Assembly (NCBI GenBank): GCA_045600205.1
Contig: JAZRXM010000014.1
Span: 62,001 to 126,000, forward strand
DNA: 64,000 nucleotides
Source: Firm-04 sp045600205
Lineage (GTDB): Bacteria > Bacillota > Clostridia > Oscillospirales > Ruminococcaceae
Direction of reading: 5' to 3'
Shown here: positions 26,722 to 34,584 of the stretch, one piece after another
Layout of the letters: each line of letters opens with the position of its first letter
Numbering within the stretch: position 1 is the first letter of the stretch
Notes under the pieces: model-generated
What the model saw: the letters and a program-made list of their open reading frames with translations, nothing else
Told to the model about the DNA's origin: nothing
Database searches by the model: none
Position numbers and translations under genes: made by a program

Positions 26722-27786
26722 TCAGTTCTCCTCCAGTGCCAGCGTGATGACGCGGTCGATCAGTTCTGCGTAGGAAACGCCGTCCGCGATCCACATTTTC
26801 GGATACATAGAAATCGACGTAAATCCTGGCAAAGTATTGATTTCATTGAACACGATCTCCTCGGTGTCGCGGGTGACGAAAAAGTCCACGCGGGAAAGAC
26901 CGGCGCAGCCCAGAGCCTTGAAAATCTTGACAGCGAAAGCGCGAACCTTGGCGTTGGTTTCCTCGGAGATGCGTGCAGGGATATAGGGGCGAGAGGTCGA
27001 GGTGACGTACTTGGTTTCGTAGTCATAAAACTCCGCACCTGCGTCAATTTCGCCGGCAGTAGCGGCAATGGGTTCTTCGTTGCCGAGGACAGCGACTTCC
27101 ACTTCTCTGCCGTTGATGAACTCCTCAGCGAGCACTTTTTTGTCGTATTGAAATGCATTTTCGAGAGCGGTCATGAGCTGCTCCGCGTTCTTGACCTTCG
27201 AAACGCCGACCGACGAGCCTGTGCTGCAAGGTTTAATGAAAATCGGGAAGTTGATTTTCTCCATGATGGTATCGCACATTTTCTTCGCATCTTTGCGGAA
27301 TTTCGAGCGAAACAGGGTAAGCCACTGAGCCTGTCGCACGCCCGTCGTCGCCGCGATCAGCTTGGTGACGGATTTATCCATCGAAGCCGCCGCCGCGCAA
27401 ACGCCGCATCCGACGAATGGGATGCCGGCGATCTGGAACAAGCCCTGAATGGAGCCGTCCTCGCCGTTTTCGCCGTGGAGAACGGGGAAAATGAGGTCAG
27501 GCATCACGGTTTCCATGGAGCCGTCCTTGTTGAGGATGCAAAGACCCATGCCGCGCACAGGCGAGAGAAACGCGACGCGGTTTGCGGGGTTCTGCTCCCA
27601 TTGATTTGCAGCAATATCAGCGAAATCGTCACCGCCAAAGAGGATCCACTTGCCCTCCTTGGTGATGCCGACGGGGAGAATGCGGCGATTTTCCTTGTTC
27701 ATATTGCGCAGAACGGACTCTGCGGAAACGAGAGAAACGTCATGCTCAGGGGAAACGCCACCGAATAAGACAAGAATTGTTTGCAT
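26722..27786 (-). CDS. ddl: D-alanine--D-alanine ligase
   Basis: ATP-grasp enzyme that makes D-Ala-D-Ala for peptidoglycan. The start is MQTILVLFGGVSPEHDVSL with CGGAGG 6 nt upstream; a longer frame extends into the preceding hairpin. ATP-grasp segments include FIKPCSTGSSVGVSKV and the metal-binding VFNEINTLPGFT. 354 residues. Whether the depsipeptide (D-Lac) variant is made cannot be told by eye; nothing suggests vancomycin-type genes nearby. Confidence 0.94.
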   Translation of the reverse strand: MQTILVLFGGVSPEHDVSLVSAESVLRNMNKENRRILPVGITKEGKWILFGGDDFADIAANQWEQNPANRVAFLSPVRGMGLCILNKDGSMETVMPDLIFPVLHGENGEDGSIQGLFQIAGIPFVGCGVCAAAASMDKSVTKLIAATTGVRQAQWLTLFRSKFRKDAKKMCDTIMEKINFPIFIKPCSTGSSVGVSKVKNAEQLMTALENAFQYDKKVLAEEFINGREVEVAVLGNEEPIAATAGEIDAGAEFYDYETKYVTSTSRPYIPARISEETNAKVRAFAVKIFKALGCAGLSRVDFFVTRDTEEIVFNEINTLPGFTSISMYPKMWIADGVSYAELIDRVITLALEEN

Positions 27787-27816
27787 AAATAACCTCCGAG
27801 AAAAAAGCGTGACAAG

Positions 27817-27849
27817 CCCCGCCGCAACAGATCGCTGTGCACGGCGGGG
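27817..27849 (-). terminator. Terminator between the nagA-kinase fusion and ddl
   Basis: Strong stem CCCCGCCG / CGGCGGGG, 28 bp after the fusion-gene stop. The T-run on - comes 10 nt later, so it may also act as an attenuator in front of ddl. Confidence 0.6.
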
Positions 27850-27876
27850 TCTGTAAATCAACGAAAATACGAGAAA

Positions 27877-30063
27877 TCAGACATTTGCAACGACATCACG
27901 GACGATCTGTTCCATCTGCTCGCGTTTTTTCAGCATATCTTTTGCGAGCTGAAGCTGGCAGCGGGCACGCACAAGGTTATGGTCGGCATAATCGGTGCGG
28001 AAGTACTTATCGCCGGTGATATAGTCGTTGAGGAAGCGGACGCCAAGCTCAATGGTAATGGTAATTGCGCCGAGCGCCATGGTGCTGATTTCGGTCTGCG
28101 TGAGGGCGTCAGCGGTTTTGCCGATGAAGCCTTCAGCGAATGCGCGGTACTTATCGAGGTCGAGCGCAACTTTGGAGAGGTCCGGCTCATCCTCGCGCGC
28201 GGTACTTGCCGCGAAGCGGACAGCGTCGCCGAAGTCGTGCATTGCAAGACCGGGCATAACGGTATCGAGGTCGATGACGGTGAGCGGTGCGCCGGTAACG
28301 CGGTGGAACAACACGTTGTTGGATTTGGTATCGTTGTGGGTCACGCGGAGCGGCACCTCGCCGGATTCCTGCAACTTGGTCAATTCCGAGGCGAGTTCTT
28401 TCTGTTCACGGATGAACGCGATTTCATCCTGCACGTTTGCGACGCGTCCGCAGGTGTCCTCCTCGACCGCCTTGAAGAACGTATCCAAACGTTTTGCGGT
28501 ATTATGGAAATCAGGGATCGTGGTGTAAAGGCTCTCCGCATCGAAGTCGGAAAGCTGGTTCTGGAACTCACCGAAAGCGGCGCCCGCATTGCGCAGGATA
28601 TCGAGGGACTCGCAGGTATCGTAGCCGATGCCGTCGATGTAGTTCTCCATGCGCCAGAACGTACCTTTTTCCTCCACGTAGTAGTTGAGCCCGTGAATGG
28701 TGCTGTAGAAGTGGAGGGCAGGCTTGTTGATACGGCGGACCTTGCTGCGCAGGTGTTCGGTGACCTTGCGGATGTTGTTCATGATCTCGACCGGGTTGGT
28801 AAATACGTAGGTATTGACTTTTTGCAGAATATACGACTTCGTGGAGCCGTCCTCCTGACGATAATCCAGCCGATACGTGGTATTGATATTGCCCTGATTG
28901 ATGGTTTCGTGTGCGATGAAACTGCCTGTCGTATGGAAAATGCCGCCGATACGGCTGACCAGTTCTTTTTCCGCAAGGTAGCGGCGATGTTCCTCGCATT
29001 GGATATCGAGGAAGCTGCCGGCGATCATCACTTTTTCGATCTCGCGGCGAGCGTCCAGCAAAATGAGGTCAGCGTCCGCGCCGACTTCGATTCTGCCCTT
29101 ATTCGGCATATGAATGAGGTCAGCGGGGGTTCTGGTAGCCATACGGACCGCGTCCTCAAACGGGATTCCGAAGGAGGCAGCGCGTTTGACACAAGTCCAG
29201 AGGGTCGAGGTCGAACCTGCGATGGCGCCGTCCAGGGTACGGGCAACGCCGTCCTTGACCTCAATTTCCTGACCGCCGAATTCATAAGTGCCGTCGCCCA
29301 AGCCCGTAGCGCGCATACTGTCAGAAATGATGACCATGCGCTCGACGCCGAAGGTTTTATAGAGCAGCTTGACGACAGACGGATGCAGGTGCAGACCGTC
29401 CGTGATTGCCTGCACGTAGATATTCTTCTCGCAGGCAGCACCGATGGGGCCCGGATTTCTGTGATGAATGGGGGACATCGCGTTGAAGGTATGTGTCAGG
29501 CACATTGCACCTGCGTCGATTGCGTCAATACAGGTTGCGTAGTCTGCCGCGGTATGACCGATAGAAACGACCGCGCCGCACTTTTTGATGAACTCCATGC
29601 TGCCTGCCAGTTCAGGGGCGATGGTGACCATTTTCATATCAGCGAGGCTGTTGAATTCGTCGATATCGGGGTCTTTGATGAACTTTTCGTTCTGAGCGCC
29701 CTTATATTTCTTTGCGATGTACGGACCCTCCATGTGGAAACCGAGGATCTGAGCGCCGGTGACATTGCGGTTTGCGACGGTCACGCGGCGGATGGAATCG
29801 TAGTCCATGGTCATGGTGGTAGGCAGGAACGAAGTGGTTCCGTTCTGACCGAGGTAGCTGCTGATCTCCTCGAAGTGCGCGTCCATGGTATCATAGCCTG
29901 CGCAGCCGTGGGTATGGATATCCACGAGTCCGGGGATGACCATTTGTCCATTGCAATCAATGCCCTCTGCGGCGGTACCAGCCGCCTGAATGTCGGTAAA
30001 CTTTCCGTTTTCGATGGTGATGTCGGAAAGGGTGCCGTCGAGCATAACATTTTTCAGAATCAT
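27877..30063 (-). CDS. Fusion of N-acetylglucosamine-6-phosphate deacetylase and NahK-like sugar kinase
   Basis: 728 residues with two enzymes in one chain. Residues 1 to about 350 are a NagA amidohydrolase: metal site DIHTHG near 50, Glu of GFHMEGPYI, His residues in SIGHTAADY and LTHTFNAM, and catalytic Asp in IISDSM. NagA removes acetate from GlcNAc-6-P. Residues about 365-728 are an aminoglycoside-phosphotransferase-fold kinase with INQGNINTTY as the nucleotide loop, the catalytic loop THNDTKSNNVLF and metal-binding VIDLDTV, most like N-acetylhexosamine 1-kinase. NagA proteins are normally about 380 residues and stand alone. No internal stop or start is evident at the junction. It is the last gene of an amino-sugar operon. 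The kinase substrate is inferred. Confidence 0.88.
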   Translation of the reverse strand: MILKNVMLDGTLSDITIENGKFTDIQAAGTAAEGIDCNGQMVIPGLVDIHTHGCAGYDTMDAHFEEISSYLGQNGTTSFLPTTMTMDYDSIRRVTVANRNVTGAQILGFHMEGPYIAKKYKGAQNEKFIKDPDIDEFNSLADMKMVTIAPELAGSMEFIKKCGAVVSIGHTAADYATCIDAIDAGAMCLTHTFNAMSPIHHRNPGPIGAACEKNIYVQAITDGLHLHPSVVKLLYKTFGVERMVIISDSMRATGLGDGTYEFGGQEIEVKDGVARTLDGAIAGSTSTLWTCVKRAASFGIPFEDAVRMATRTPADLIHMPNKGRIEVGADADLILLDARREIEKVMIAGSFLDIQCEEHRRYLAEKELVSRIGGIFHTTGSFIAHETINQGNINTTYRLDYRQEDGSTKSYILQKVNTYVFTNPVEIMNNIRKVTEHLRSKVRRINKPALHFYSTIHGLNYYVEEKGTFWRMENYIDGIGYDTCESLDILRNAGAAFGEFQNQLSDFDAESLYTTIPDFHNTAKRLDTFFKAVEEDTCGRVANVQDEIAFIREQKELASELTKLQESGEVPLRVTHNDTKSNNVLFHRVTGAPLTVIDLDTVMPGLAMHDFGDAVRFAASTAREDEPDLSKVALDLDKYRAFAEGFIGKTADALTQTEISTMALGAITITIELGVRFLNDYITGDKYFRTDYADHNLVRARCQLQLAKDMLKKREQMEQIVRDVVANV

Positions 30064-30139
30064 GTTTTGGTAGCCGTTTCCGTACAGAGCAGTGTTCTGT
30101 ACGGCAGTTCCTTTCGTGATAATATTAGCCGCAGATTAC

Positions 30140-31480
30140 TTATTTTGCAGCGGGGAGGCTTGCAGCAGCCACTGCCTGACCGACACGGCGGTCCATCTCA
30201 TCGGGGAGGATGAACTTGACCTGTTCAAACAGTGCAGGGAACTCCTGCTTCAGCACATCCTTTGCGCCGTTGATGATCAGGTCGCCGCCCTCGCCCGAGG
30301 TGACGCGTCCTGAGATCTGGAGATACTGAATATCGTAGAAATCTGCGTAGTTTGCGATCGCGTAGCCGAAGTAAGTACCGATGGTGCGGAAGATATCCTT
30401 TGCGCCTTCGTGACCCTGCTCAACGAGTTTCTGAACAGCCTTGAGCTTTTCGGCGAGTGTGAGGTTCTCGTCGAGGGTGATGCCTGCTTTGGGAGCGAGG
30501 CGAATGACGGCATCCTGCGAGAAATACTTGACGCCGCAGCCGTAGTCGCCTGACCACTCATCGACTGTGGAATCGGGGTTATAGTCCACAGGCACGAATG
30601 CGAGTTCATTGTGCCAGCCTGTGACATTGCCGTTTGCGTCAACGTAGCCGCCTGCCTGGGAGGTACCCATTGCAATACCGAGTACGCCGTTGACGTCCAT
30701 ATCCATGGAAGCCGCGAGGGCAGCGACGTCGCCGTCATTTGCGACAGCGTAAGGGACGCCGAGTTCTTCCAGCACATCCACGTAGACATTCTTGCAAGCC
30801 TCGCCCTGGGTATCCTTCGGAACTTTCAGGAACAGGTGAGAAACCATAGCGCGGTTTGCGACGAGAACGCCAGCGGTACTGACGCCGACGGCGTCGAAGC
30901 TGGGCATATGTTCAGCCGCCTTGAGGATGGCAGCCTTGATGTGTTCATGGTGATAGGAAATGTCCTCCGCGAGTTTGGGCAGCCAGACGATCTCCTCAGC
31001 CCAGACGGTTTCGCCGTTGACGACCGCAGCGACTTTCATATCGCTTCCGCCGGCGTCAAAGCCGACGCGGCAGCCTGCGAGGTTTCTGCCGATGGAAAGG
31101 GGTCTGACCTGATTCTGCGGCATATCTTTCAGTTCACGTTCCTCGACGACGAATTCGCGTTCATAGGTCGTGCTCCAGAAATCGACATCGAAAGCGCGCA
31201 AACCTGTTCTGGTGTAGGCATCGCGGATATAACAAAAAACGTCGTGATCGCCTGACAGCATAACTTTCCAGCCGCCTGCGCACCAGAGAATCGTCTTGAT
31301 GAGGCGTTCTGCGTAGAGGCAGTTTTTCTGGAAATCATCGCCGAGCAGGGTATCACGACGGTAAACCAGACCGTCCTCACGCTCAACGGCGATGGAGAAG
31401 GGTCTGGTGGCATCTTTGAGGAAGTCGCGGTTGAAATAGACAGCAGGAACGAAATTTTCGTCAAGAATTGGTTTCAGCAT
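30140..31480 (-). CDS. ROK-family protein with extended N-terminus (putative sugar kinase)
   Basis: 446 residues from the ATG at 31480. The C-terminal two thirds follow the ROK fold: phosphate loop FDAGGSDMKVAAVV near 139, putative catalytic Asp in AVANDGDVAALA, and ATP-binding GIAMGTSQAGGY. ROK kinases phosphorylate hexoses or GlcNAc, often at C6. The canonical zinc-binding Cys cluster is not evident. The first ~130 residues (to PLSIGRNLAGCRVG) are extra compared with ordinary ROK kinases of about 300 residues and are not recognised. Position in front of NagA suggests GlcNAc as substrate, by inference. Confidence 0.75.
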   Translation of the reverse strand: MLKPILDENFVPAVYFNRDFLKDATRPFSIAVEREDGLVYRRDTLLGDDFQKNCLYAERLIKTILWCAGGWKVMLSGDHDVFCYIRDAYTRTGLRAFDVDFWSTTYEREFVVEERELKDMPQNQVRPLSIGRNLAGCRVGFDAGGSDMKVAAVVNGETVWAEEIVWLPKLAEDISYHHEHIKAAILKAAEHMPSFDAVGVSTAGVLVANRAMVSHLFLKVPKDTQGEACKNVYVDVLEELGVPYAVANDGDVAALAASMDMDVNGVLGIAMGTSQAGGYVDANGNVTGWHNELAFVPVDYNPDSTVDEWSGDYGCGVKYFSQDAVIRLAPKAGITLDENLTLAEKLKAVQKLVEQGHEGAKDIFRTIGTYFGYAIANYADFYDIQYLQISGRVTSGEGGDLIINGAKDVLKQEFPALFEQVKFILPDEMDRRVGQAVAAASLPAAK

Positions 31481-31536
31481 CGGGTTACAAATCCTTTCAA
31501 AAGTAATGGGTACAAAAAATATCCATAGGCGCACAC

Positions 31537-31572
31537 AGGCAAGCGTCAGATCACTCTTTCGCTTGCCTTTTT
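31537..31572 (+). terminator. Hairpin with U-tract pointing + between epimerase and ROK genes
   Basis: Stem AGGCAAGCG / CGCTTGCCT, 14-nt loop, followed on + by TTTTT. The flanking genes run on -, so it either ends an antisense transcript or serves as an intercistronic stability hairpin. Confidence 0.45.
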
Positions 31573-31580
31573 ACGCGTAT

Positions 31581-32528
31581 TTACTTTGTATTTCCGATAT
31601 TCCAGCGGAACGGGCAAAGCCGTGAAGCCTTGGTGATATCGAACATAAAGTTCTTATCGAGGGATTCCATATCCAGATAGCGGTAGTCGTTTTTGGCGGC
31701 AGTATCGCCGAACAGCTTGGTTTTGAGGGCGACCGCAGTACTGGAACGCTGCAGCACCACGCCGAGGCGGTGATTGGTTTTCATGAACGTAATGATTTCC
31801 GAAGCCATGATCAGGCTTGAATCCGCGACATTGTAAAGTCCCGTAAAGGAGAGGTCATCCGCCTGTCGCAGGAACGCGATGATAAAATCGGAAACATTGT
31901 GGATGCAGCATAAGTGGAACCCGTACTCACCTGTCCGGAAAACGAACAGTGTCTTATCCTTGGGGTCAGTAATGCGGGACAGCAGGTTCGGGGTAAAGTT
32001 GAGGGAATACACAGGCGGGATTCGCATAATGCAGCGGATCATGGTTTTGGTTGCTCTGGTATCCAAACCGAAAGCGTGTTCCGCGTCTGATTTCAATTTT
32101 GCGTAATTGGAAATTGGTTTTTCCGCATCATTTTCGCGTACAGGCTCGCGGGAATCAGGCTGTTTATAGATTTGAGTCGTACTGACGAGGATAAACTTTT
32201 TGACTTCCTTGCCGATTGCGAGTTTATACAGGAATTTGTCGCAAGCAGCGGACAGATCCATCTGAGCTTTTTCGACGATCGGACCGAAATCGTTATCCAC
32301 GGTACAAGCAAGGTGAACAACGTAGTCGATTTCGAACTCATCGAAGATATCGGCATATTTTCCCTTTTCGTTTGGTGCAGCCTGTCGGAAGATATAATTT
32401 TCTTTGCCTTCGTTATAGCCGCTCGGCTCTGTATCCACGGAAATGACAGTGTTTCCTTTTTTCAAAAGACCGGAAACAATATGTTCTCCCATAATGCCGC
32501 AGCCGCCTGTTACCAGTATCATAGCCAT
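31581..32528 (-). CDS. NAD-dependent sugar epimerase/dehydratase family protein
   Basis: Extended short-chain dehydrogenase of 315 residues. The Rossmann loop is VTGGCGIMGEHI, the Asp after beta2 is in ISVDTEP, the Ser/Thr site is in LVSTTQIY, and the catalytic YxxxK is in NYAKLK. It resembles GalE-type nucleotide-sugar epimerases, but the substrate is not assignable. It is first in the operon with the ROK protein and the NagA-kinase fusion. A consensus promoter precedes it. Confidence 0.82.
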   Translation of the reverse strand: MAMILVTGGCGIMGEHIVSGLLKKGNTVISVDTEPSGYNEGKENYIFRQAAPNEKGKYADIFDEFEIDYVVHLACTVDNDFGPIVEKAQMDLSAACDKFLYKLAIGKEVKKFILVSTTQIYKQPDSREPVRENDAEKPISNYAKLKSDAEHAFGLDTRATKTMIRCIMRIPPVYSLNFTPNLLSRITDPKDKTLFVFRTGEYGFHLCCIHNVSDFIIAFLRQADDLSFTGLYNVADSSLIMASEIITFMKTNHRLGVVLQRSSTAVALKTKLFGDTAAKNDYRYLDMESLDKNFMFDITKASRLCPFRWNIGNTK

Positions 32529-32618
32529 AATTCGCGCCTCCCTTTCTGCGTTTTTCTTTCACCATCCGTAGTACATCTGTATCTATGTTTCGAACTAACA
32601 ATTTATGATGTTAACTAT

Positions 32619-32647
32619 ATTATATCATAGCTTCGCATGAAATGCAA
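32619..32647 (-). promoter_or_regulatory. Promoter of the amino-sugar operon
   Basis: On - strand: -35 TTGCAT (32642-32647), 17-bp spacer, -10 TATAAT (32619-32624), about 90 bp before the epimerase start. Confidence 0.75.
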
Positions 32648-32756
32648 GCAGTCCGCAGGATTTTGCCTAAGATTTTCACTTTATGACAAAAACGCAGACT
32701 GATACTTGTCACAATGTACAAAACCGAGCATTTTTCCTTGGAAGATTCTGTTTCCT

Positions 32757-33209
32757 CTATTTTCGGATGCGTTCAAAAAACGATTGCATGAGGTCGGCGC
32801 ATTCGTATTCGAGCAATCCCTCGGTCACTTTTGGTCTGTGGCCGTAGGCGTGGTCAAAGAGTCTGTCCACGGAAACGACGGCACCGCCCTCCGCGTTATA
32901 CGCACCAAACACGACGCGGTCGAGCCTTGCATTGACTGCTGCGCCGGCGCACATCGGGCAAGGTTCCAGCGTAACGTACAGAATGCAGCCGCTCAGCCGC
33001 CATGTACCGAGTGTGCGGGCAGCCTCCTCCATTGCGAGGATCTCGGCGTGTGCAGTCGGAGAGGCATCAGCCTCTCTGCGGTTTCTGCCTTTCCCGATGA
33101 TTTCGCCGGTATCGCGGCGCACCACCACTGCTCCGACGGGGATTTCGCCGGCGTCAGCGGCATCTTTTGCAAGGGCGATCGCCTCGCGCATATAGTCAAA
33201 ATCGTCCAT
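32757..33209 (-). CDS. tadA: tRNA-specific adenosine deaminase
   Basis: Makes inosine at the wobble position of tRNA-Arg. The zinc and catalytic motif is PTAHAEILAM (His and proton-shuttle Glu), with the PCxxC pair in LEPCPMCAGA. About 150 residues from the ATG at 33209, which lies one base after the upstream gene's stop; the TTG seven codons earlier is less likely. Translational coupling with the upstream gene is likely. Confidence 0.94.
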   Translation of the reverse strand: MDDFDYMREAIALAKDAADAGEIPVGAVVVRRDTGEIIGKGRNRREADASPTAHAEILAMEEAARTLGTWRLSGCILYVTLEPCPMCAGAAVNARLDRVVFGAYNAEGGAVVSVDRLFDHAYGHRPKVTEGLLEYECADLMQSFFERIRK

Positions 33210-33210
33210 C

Positions 33211-34329
33211 TCAGTAAAACATCTCCACAATCATCAGCAAAATTGAAATACAGATCCAAGGCAGCATAGAAACGGTTTCCGCAAACGCAAGAATTTTCAT
33301 ATCGCTTGGCAGATAGCTGCCTTTGTTGGAGATGGAGCGGGTTTTGTTGCGCAGCAGACAGTAGCTTGCGCAGCCGATGAGAACGGTCAGTGCCATGATG
33401 ATCAAAAAGCGTTGGAGCGACATCGTAGCACCCTCGCCATAAACGAGAACCAGTCTGGAGTAGGTCAACGCGGAGTAAATGATGCGCAGAACGACGCATT
33501 TGATGATTGAGCCGCCTTTGATAAGCAGATAGCTTGCGCCCAGCCCGACGCAGAATTCGCCGATACGTTCAGGCAGACTATTGGGCAGTAAAAAAGCAAT
33601 GGATGCAATTGCAAAAACGGCAAAGCGGTCGCCAAACTGTCTGAGAACGGGCAGCATCAGACCGCGGAACAGCAGTTCGTTCATCAGAGAGATGACGAAC
33701 ACATCAAACAGAGCGTATGCCACGACCGCGGCAGCATTTTTATAATCAAACATTTTATCCGCGAGTGTTCTGCCGTCTCCTGTTGCGGAATCCACCATGC
33801 AGTAGACGCAGGCAGCCGCCATTGCAAGCCCGACCGCCAGCAAAATTTCGGGGATGCCGCCCGCATGGGAGGGCACTCTGACGGAGCGGGGCAGTTTGAA
33901 TCTTCCCTGTATGATGAGGTAAGTCGTACCGAATTTGAGGATTGCGACGAGTGCGCGGGTCAGCATGACGCTCCATTGGCTGCCGTTCATACCAAACGAG
34001 AGAAAATCGAGGTGAATGTCCACTCCGATGCTCTGCATGAGCCAGAGCATGAGCAAACCGCCGACCATTTCGCAGACGAGGAAAATGAGCAAAGACATTC
34101 CGATGATTTCGCTGACGCGTGTCAGAACGGTACGTTCCGCAGCGATGGGTGTCAGTTTGGTTTCGCCTTTGCCCTCGACGAACATCTGCTCGTGGGGGTC
34201 ATCCGTGTAGCGATACACATAGGGGGATTGGGTATTCTGACGCCAGTTGCGGTAATCCAGATTATATTCTTCATTTTCCGAATCATATTTAAAATCAGAA
34301 ACAACGTCAATTTGTTCTTTTAGGAACAT
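33211..34329 (-). CDS. CPBP-family-like membrane protein with degenerate protease motifs
   Basis: About 372 residues, with a charged ~80-residue N-terminus and seven to eight hydrophobic segments. The C-terminal half resembles CPBP (CAAX/bacteriocin-immunity) intramembrane proteases: MNELLFRG matches EExxxR, but the first Glu is Asn; FLLPN matches FxxxH with His replaced; and VVLRIIYS stands where HxxxN is expected. It therefore looks like a non-catalytic member. Start at 34329 by spacing to GGGGG. It lies just upstream of tadA. Confidence 0.7.
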   Translation of the reverse strand: MFLKEQIDVVSDFKYDSENEEYNLDYRNWRQNTQSPYVYRYTDDPHEQMFVEGKGETKLTPIAAERTVLTRVSEIIGMSLLIFLVCEMVGGLLMLWLMQSIGVDIHLDFLSFGMNGSQWSVMLTRALVAILKFGTTYLIIQGRFKLPRSVRVPSHAGGIPEILLAVGLAMAAACVYCMVDSATGDGRTLADKMFDYKNAAAVVAYALFDVFVISLMNELLFRGLMLPVLRQFGDRFAVFAIASIAFLLPNSLPERIGEFCVGLGASYLLIKGGSIIKCVVLRIIYSALTYSRLVLVYGEGATMSLQRFLIIMALTVLIGCASYCLLRNKTRSISNKGSYLPSDMKILAFAETVSMLPWICISILLMIVEMFY

Positions 34330-34435
34330 AGGCATCCCCCTTTCATCAAGATTCTGCTATTATTTTACCAAACGCGGCGGCAAAATAATGGCATATTTTG
34401 TAAACAAACCGTGAACGTACTATGAACGCCATAAT

Positions 34436-34477
34436 AATTTTCCGCTCTGAGCGATTGGATGCTCAGAGCGGAAAATT
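34436..34477. terminator. 17-bp perfect inverted repeat after the GH5 gene
   Basis: Arms AATTTTCCGCTCTGAGC and its complement (34436-34452, 34461-34477), 8-nt loop. On - it is followed by a T-rich stretch, about 110 bp beyond the GH5 stop. Probable terminator. Confidence 0.7.
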
Positions 34478-34584
34478 CTCTCAATATACGAAAAACGAAT
34501 GCAGTTTGTCGGAAAAAGGATGGGGCGAGCCCTTGGGGAGGGTTTTGTGCAGTGCGCCATGCTTCATGCGCCGCAGAGTCAGCA

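Noticed and set aside
27979..30213. 744-codon open frame on + opposite the nagA-kinase fusion
   Set aside because: It is the mirror frame of a real gene with strong motifs, has no ribosome binding site and translates to a low-complexity, motif-free product; GC-rich third positions keep such frames open.
32640..32756. Possible SRP RNA (ffs) downstream of tadA
   Set aside because: tadA and ffs are neighbours in many Firmicutes, but the sequence lacks the conserved tetraloop hairpin and SRP Alu features by eye.
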